A DNA stretch of 8,621 nt, taken from Halomonas halophila. GTDB taxonomy: Bacteria; Pseudomonadota; Gammaproteobacteria; Pseudomonadales; Halomonadaceae. Of the stretch, positions 6,093 through 8,621 are shown piece by piece. The stretch spans positions 840 through 9,460 of the forward strand of contig DJIP01000052.1 in assembly GCA_002433675.1 (NCBI GenBank). The letters are read 5' to 3'. Within the stretch, counting starts at the first letter, position 1; every line of letters begins with the position of its first letter. Made by a program: the position numbers and the translations under genes. The notes below the pieces were generated by a model that saw only the letters and a program-made list of their open reading frames with translations, did not search any database and had not been told where the DNA came from.

Positions 6093-7151
6093 TCAGCTGT
6101 AGCGGTAGGGTGGTCCCGCCTGCTGCATGGTCTGACGATAGTCCTTGAGGATCTGCACCACCTTGGCGTTGCGCTCGCTCTGGCCTGCGATCTCATCCCA
6201 GAAGCTCAGCGCCTCGTCCTCGATGGTCTGCCACTCGCTTTCCGGGATCGAGGTCAGCTCCAGCTTGCCGCCCTTGGTGCGGTAGTGGGCCTCGCCCCAC
6301 CAGTACCAGTGCTGACGATAGTAGTGAGAGCTGTCCATGCACATCCTGAACAGCGTCTTCAGGTGATCCGGCAGCTCGTTCCAGCGCTCGCTGTTGGCGA
6401 AGTAGGAGCCGGCCCAGGCGCCGGAAATATTGTTGGTCAGGTAGTAGCTGGAGACGTCCGCCCAGCCCACGGTGTAGGCCTCGGTGATGCCGGCCCAGGC
6501 GATGCCGTCGAGTTCACGAGTCTGCATGGCGACCTCGATGTCCTCCCACGGCAGGGTCACCGGCACTACCCCGAAGCGGGTCAGGAAGCGCCCGGCGGTG
6601 GGGAAGGTGAAGACCCGTTTACCCTCCAGGTCCTTGATGCTGCGGATCGGCTCCCGGGTGACAAAGTTGCAGGGGTCCCAGCTACCGGAACCGAGCCAGG
6701 TCACCCCTTCGATCTCGCCGTAGGCCTCCTCCCAGATTTCCTTTAGGCCGTAGTGGTTGAACAGGGTCGGCACATCCAGGCTGTAGCGCGAAGCGAACGG
6801 GAAGTAGCCGCCGAACACCGAGACATCGACCGGGGCGTTGATCGAGTCATCATCGCTTTGCACCGCGTCGATGGTGCCCCGCTGCATCGCCCGAAACAGC
6901 TCGCCGGTGGGCACCAGCTGGTCGGAGAAGTACAGCTCGATCTCCATCTCGCCGTTGGCGGCCTTGTTGAAGGCGTCGATGGAGGGCTTGATCACGTGCT
7001 CTGCCAGGGCCGGCCCCGCGTAGGTCTGCAGTCGCCAACGGATCGGCGTCTTCGACTGGGCGTGGACGTAGGGGGCGGCCAGGGTGCCCGCCCCCACGGT
7101 GGCGGCGGTGGCGACACCGGCCTTCTTGAGGAAGTCGCGACGATTGGTCAT
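6093..7151 (-). CDS. dctP: TRAP transporter substrate-binding protein (DctP family), Tat-exported
   Basis: This 352-residue periplasmic receptor of a TRAP (tripartite, ATP-independent, Na+-driven) transporter captures the substrate for the membrane permeases. The N-terminus has a twin-arginine signal, NRRDFLKKAG, then a hydrophobic stretch and a likely cleavage after VHA (residue 31). The fold markers of the family are present: RAMQRGTIDAVQ (87-98), GKRVFTFPTAGRFL (177-190), FGVVPVTLPWEDIEVAMQTRELDG. The last helical part is very aromatic (HYYRQHWYWWGEAHY, 276-290), and an acidic patch SDDDS lies at 99-103. The start at 7149-7151 has GGGAGA 6-7 bases upstream; an in-frame ATG at 7185-7187 lacks a ribosome site and would put 12 polar residues before the Tat motif. 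It follows dctM and precedes the enzyme genes. Confidence 0.92.
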   Translation of the reverse strand: MTNRRDFLKKAGVATAATVGAGTLAAPYVHAQSKTPIRWRLQTYAGPALAEHVIKPSIDAFNKAANGEMEIELYFSDQLVPTGELFRAMQRGTIDAVQSDDDSINAPVDVSVFGGYFPFASRYSLDVPTLFNHYGLKEIWEEAYGEIEGVTWLGSGSWDPCNFVTREPIRSIKDLEGKRVFTFPTAGRFLTRFGVVPVTLPWEDIEVAMQTRELDGIAWAGITEAYTVGWADVSSYYLTNNISGAWAGSYFANSERWNELPDHLKTLFRMCMDSSHYYRQHWYWWGEAHYRTKGGKLELTSIPESEWQTIEDEALSFWDEIAGQSERNAKVVQILKDYRQTMQQAGPPYRYS

Positions 7152-7287
7152 CCGTTCTCTCCCGTTTTCGTTGTTGTTGCCTGACATGACGTCTGAAAAG
7201 GACGCCTGTGGTGGTCTTCTCCTGCCTTCTCTAACACTCCTTGCTTCACATCCCTGCCTGCCGGGCCAAGACCGCGACAGTCTTGAC

Positions 7288-8610
7288 TCAGTAGTCCCTG
7301 AACAGACCCGGCAGCCATAGCGCCAGCTCGGGAAAGGCGGTAATCAGCGCAAGCCCCGCCAGCATGATGGCAACGAACGGCCAGACGCTGCGGTAGATGT
7401 CGCCGAGACTGATCTCCGGCGGCGCCATGGCGCGCATCAGAAAGAGGTTGTAGCCAAACGGTGGGGTCATGTAGGCGATCTGCACGGTGATGGTGTAGAG
7501 CACCCCGTACCAGATCGGGTCGAAGCCCAGGGAGATCACCAGCGGCACGTACAGCGGCGCCACGATCACCAGCATGGCGGTGTCGTCGAGGAACATGCCG
7601 AGCAGAATGTAGGAAAGCTGCATCATCACCAGGATCTGCCAGGGGGTGAGGCCGAACTGGTCGAGGAATACCGACTCGATGGCGCGCACCGCACCGAGAC
7701 CGTCGAACACCGCGCCAAAGCACAGCGCCGCCAGGATGATCCACATGAACATGCAGGTGATGCCGAGCGAGCGGCGCACCGTGGTCTCGATCACCGCCAG
7801 GGTCAGGCGGCGCTTGAACGCCGCCGCCAGGGTCGCCGACAGCGCCCCCACCGCGGCGCTCTCGACCAGGCTGGTGACGCCCATCACGAACAACCCGGTC
7901 ATGAAGAAGAAGATCGCCAGCGGCATGATGCCCGCGCGCAGAAGCTTGAGCTTGTCGGCGGTGGACAGGTTGCGCTCCTCCGGCGGCAGCGCCGGCCCCA
8001 GGCTCGGCTGCAGGCGACAGCGCACCACGATGTAGATGACGAACATCGCCGCCAGGATCAGCCCGGGGATGGCCCCGGCCAGCCACAGCTGGCTGACCGG
8101 CTGTCGCGCGATCATGCCGTAGAGCACCAGCACCACGCTGGGCGGCACCAGGATGCCGAGCGAGCTTCCGGCCTGGATCACCCCGGTGACCATGATCTTG
8201 TCATAGCCCCGGCGCAGCAGTTCCGGCAGGGCGATGGTGGCGCCTATGGCCATGCCGGCCACGCTCAGTCCATTCATCGCCGAGACCACCACCATCAGGC
8301 CGATGGTACCGACGGCGAGCCCGCCCTTGAGCCCGCCCATCCATACGTGGAACATCTCGTAGAGTTCGGAGGCGATGCCCGACTCCGACAGCATGTACCC
8401 CATGAAGATGAACAAAGGCAGGGTCAACAGCGGATACCAGTTCATCAACTGGATGGCGGCGCTGAACGGCATCTCCATGCCGCCATCGCCCCACAGCAAG
8501 AGCGCCGCCGCCGCGCCGACGAAGCCGATGACGCCGAACACCCGCTGTCCGGTCAACAGCAGCAACATCATCGAAGAGAACATCGTAAGCGCGATCATTT
8601 CATAGCTCAT
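7288..8610 (-). CDS. dctM: TRAP transporter large permease subunit (DctM family)
   Basis: This 440-residue polytopic inner-membrane protein forms the translocation channel of the TRAP transporter and works with DctP and a small DctQ subunit. About a dozen hydrophobic segments are visible along the whole chain. Family motifs include LGILVPPS (151-158) in the first repeat, and GMFLDDTAMLVIVAPLY (338-354) and TPPFGYNLFLM (382-392) in the second. A long polar loop (about 200-225) links the halves. Length is normal and it is not fused to a DctQ domain. The start at 8608-8610 has GAGGG 7 bases upstream. The gap to dctP is 136 bp, long for this operon and purine-rich on the coding strand, with no convincing terminator. 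Confidence 0.93.
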   Translation of the reverse strand: MSYEMIALTMFSSMMLLLLTGQRVFGVIGFVGAAAALLLWGDGGMEMPFSAAIQLMNWYPLLTLPLFIFMGYMLSESGIASELYEMFHVWMGGLKGGLAVGTIGLMVVVSAMNGLSVAGMAIGATIALPELLRRGYDKIMVTGVIQAGSSLGILVPPSVVLVLYGMIARQPVSQLWLAGAIPGLILAAMFVIYIVVRCRLQPSLGPALPPEERNLSTADKLKLLRAGIMPLAIFFFMTGLFVMGVTSLVESAAVGALSATLAAAFKRRLTLAVIETTVRRSLGITCMFMWIILAALCFGAVFDGLGAVRAIESVFLDQFGLTPWQILVMMQLSYILLGMFLDDTAMLVIVAPLYVPLVISLGFDPIWYGVLYTITVQIAYMTPPFGYNLFLMRAMAPPEISLGDIYRSVWPFVAIMLAGLALITAFPELALWLPGLFRDY

Positions 8611-8621
8611 CGATCGCCCTC
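8607..8621 (-). CDS. Possible last codons of upstream gene (probably dctQ)
   Basis: The minus strand reads GAG GGC GAT CGA TGA from the window edge, so an upstream gene could end with a TGA overlapping the dctM start (ATGA). Such 4-bp overlaps are usual between TRAP small and large permease genes, and no dctQ is found elsewhere in the window. Only four codons are visible, so this rests on arrangement alone. Confidence 0.3.
   Translation of the reverse strand, partial: EGDR

Noticed and set aside
7152..7187. Upstream start extending DctP by 12 residues
   Set aside because: No ribosome site, and GGGAGA is well placed for the ATG at 7151, which puts the Tat motif at the very N-terminus.
7267..7285. 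Hairpin CAAGAC-loop-GTCTTG between dctM and dctP as terminator
   Set aside because: The stem has only 6 bp and no T-run follows on the minus strand.
1..8621. CRISPR arrays, tRNA and rRNA genes
   Set aside because: None of the repeats has a spacer-array layout, and no tRNA or rRNA signature was recognised.

Overview
The window looks like a chromosomal segment of a high-GC gammaproteobacterium, most likely a marine or halophilic one related to Halomonas. That placement is an inference from GC-rich codon use, the TRAP transporter plus glutamylation genes and general protein flavour; no rRNA or marker gene is present.

Layout. (1) 1-327, plus strand: the C-terminal end of a Zn/Cd/Pb-exporting P-type ATPase. 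(2) 325-1174: a small, more AT-rich island carrying a BrnT/BrnA toxin-antitoxin pair on the minus strand. It is flanked by two near-identical copies (about 64 bp) of the 3' end of the neighbouring amidotransferase gene. (3) 1073-8621: a long co-directional minus-strand catabolic operon. In transcription order it holds an end of a gene probably encoding the small TRAP permease (edge only), the large TRAP permease (dctM), a Tat-exported TRAP binding protein (dctP), a glutamine-synthetase-like gamma-glutamyl ligase, an aldehyde dehydrogenase, an iron-type alcohol dehydrogenase, and a class I glutamine-amidotransferase-type hydrolase.

How the genes fit together. Ligase, aldehyde dehydrogenase and gamma-glutamyl hydrolase mirror the E. 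coli Puu putrescine route (PuuA, PuuC, PuuD). The amine oxidase step (PuuB) is absent, and an iron alcohol dehydrogenase stands in its place. The simplest reading is catabolism of an amino alcohol. It would be imported by the TRAP system, capped on nitrogen with glutamate, oxidised from alcohol to aldehyde to acid, and released as an amino acid plus glutamate. The ligase lacks the ammonium-site glutamate of true glutamine synthetase, which agrees with an organic amine acceptor. The actual substrate (ethanolamine, aminopropanol, alaninol or another) cannot be read from the sequence.

The operon's junctions carry several structures: a 59-bp degenerate tandem duplication between the ligase and aldehyde dehydrogenase genes, three 12-bp direct repeats between the alcohol dehydrogenase and hydrolase genes, and a GC-rich hairpin between dctP and the ligase. 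No stretch longer than 300 bases lacks a gene. The operon promoter and any regulator must lie beyond the right edge.
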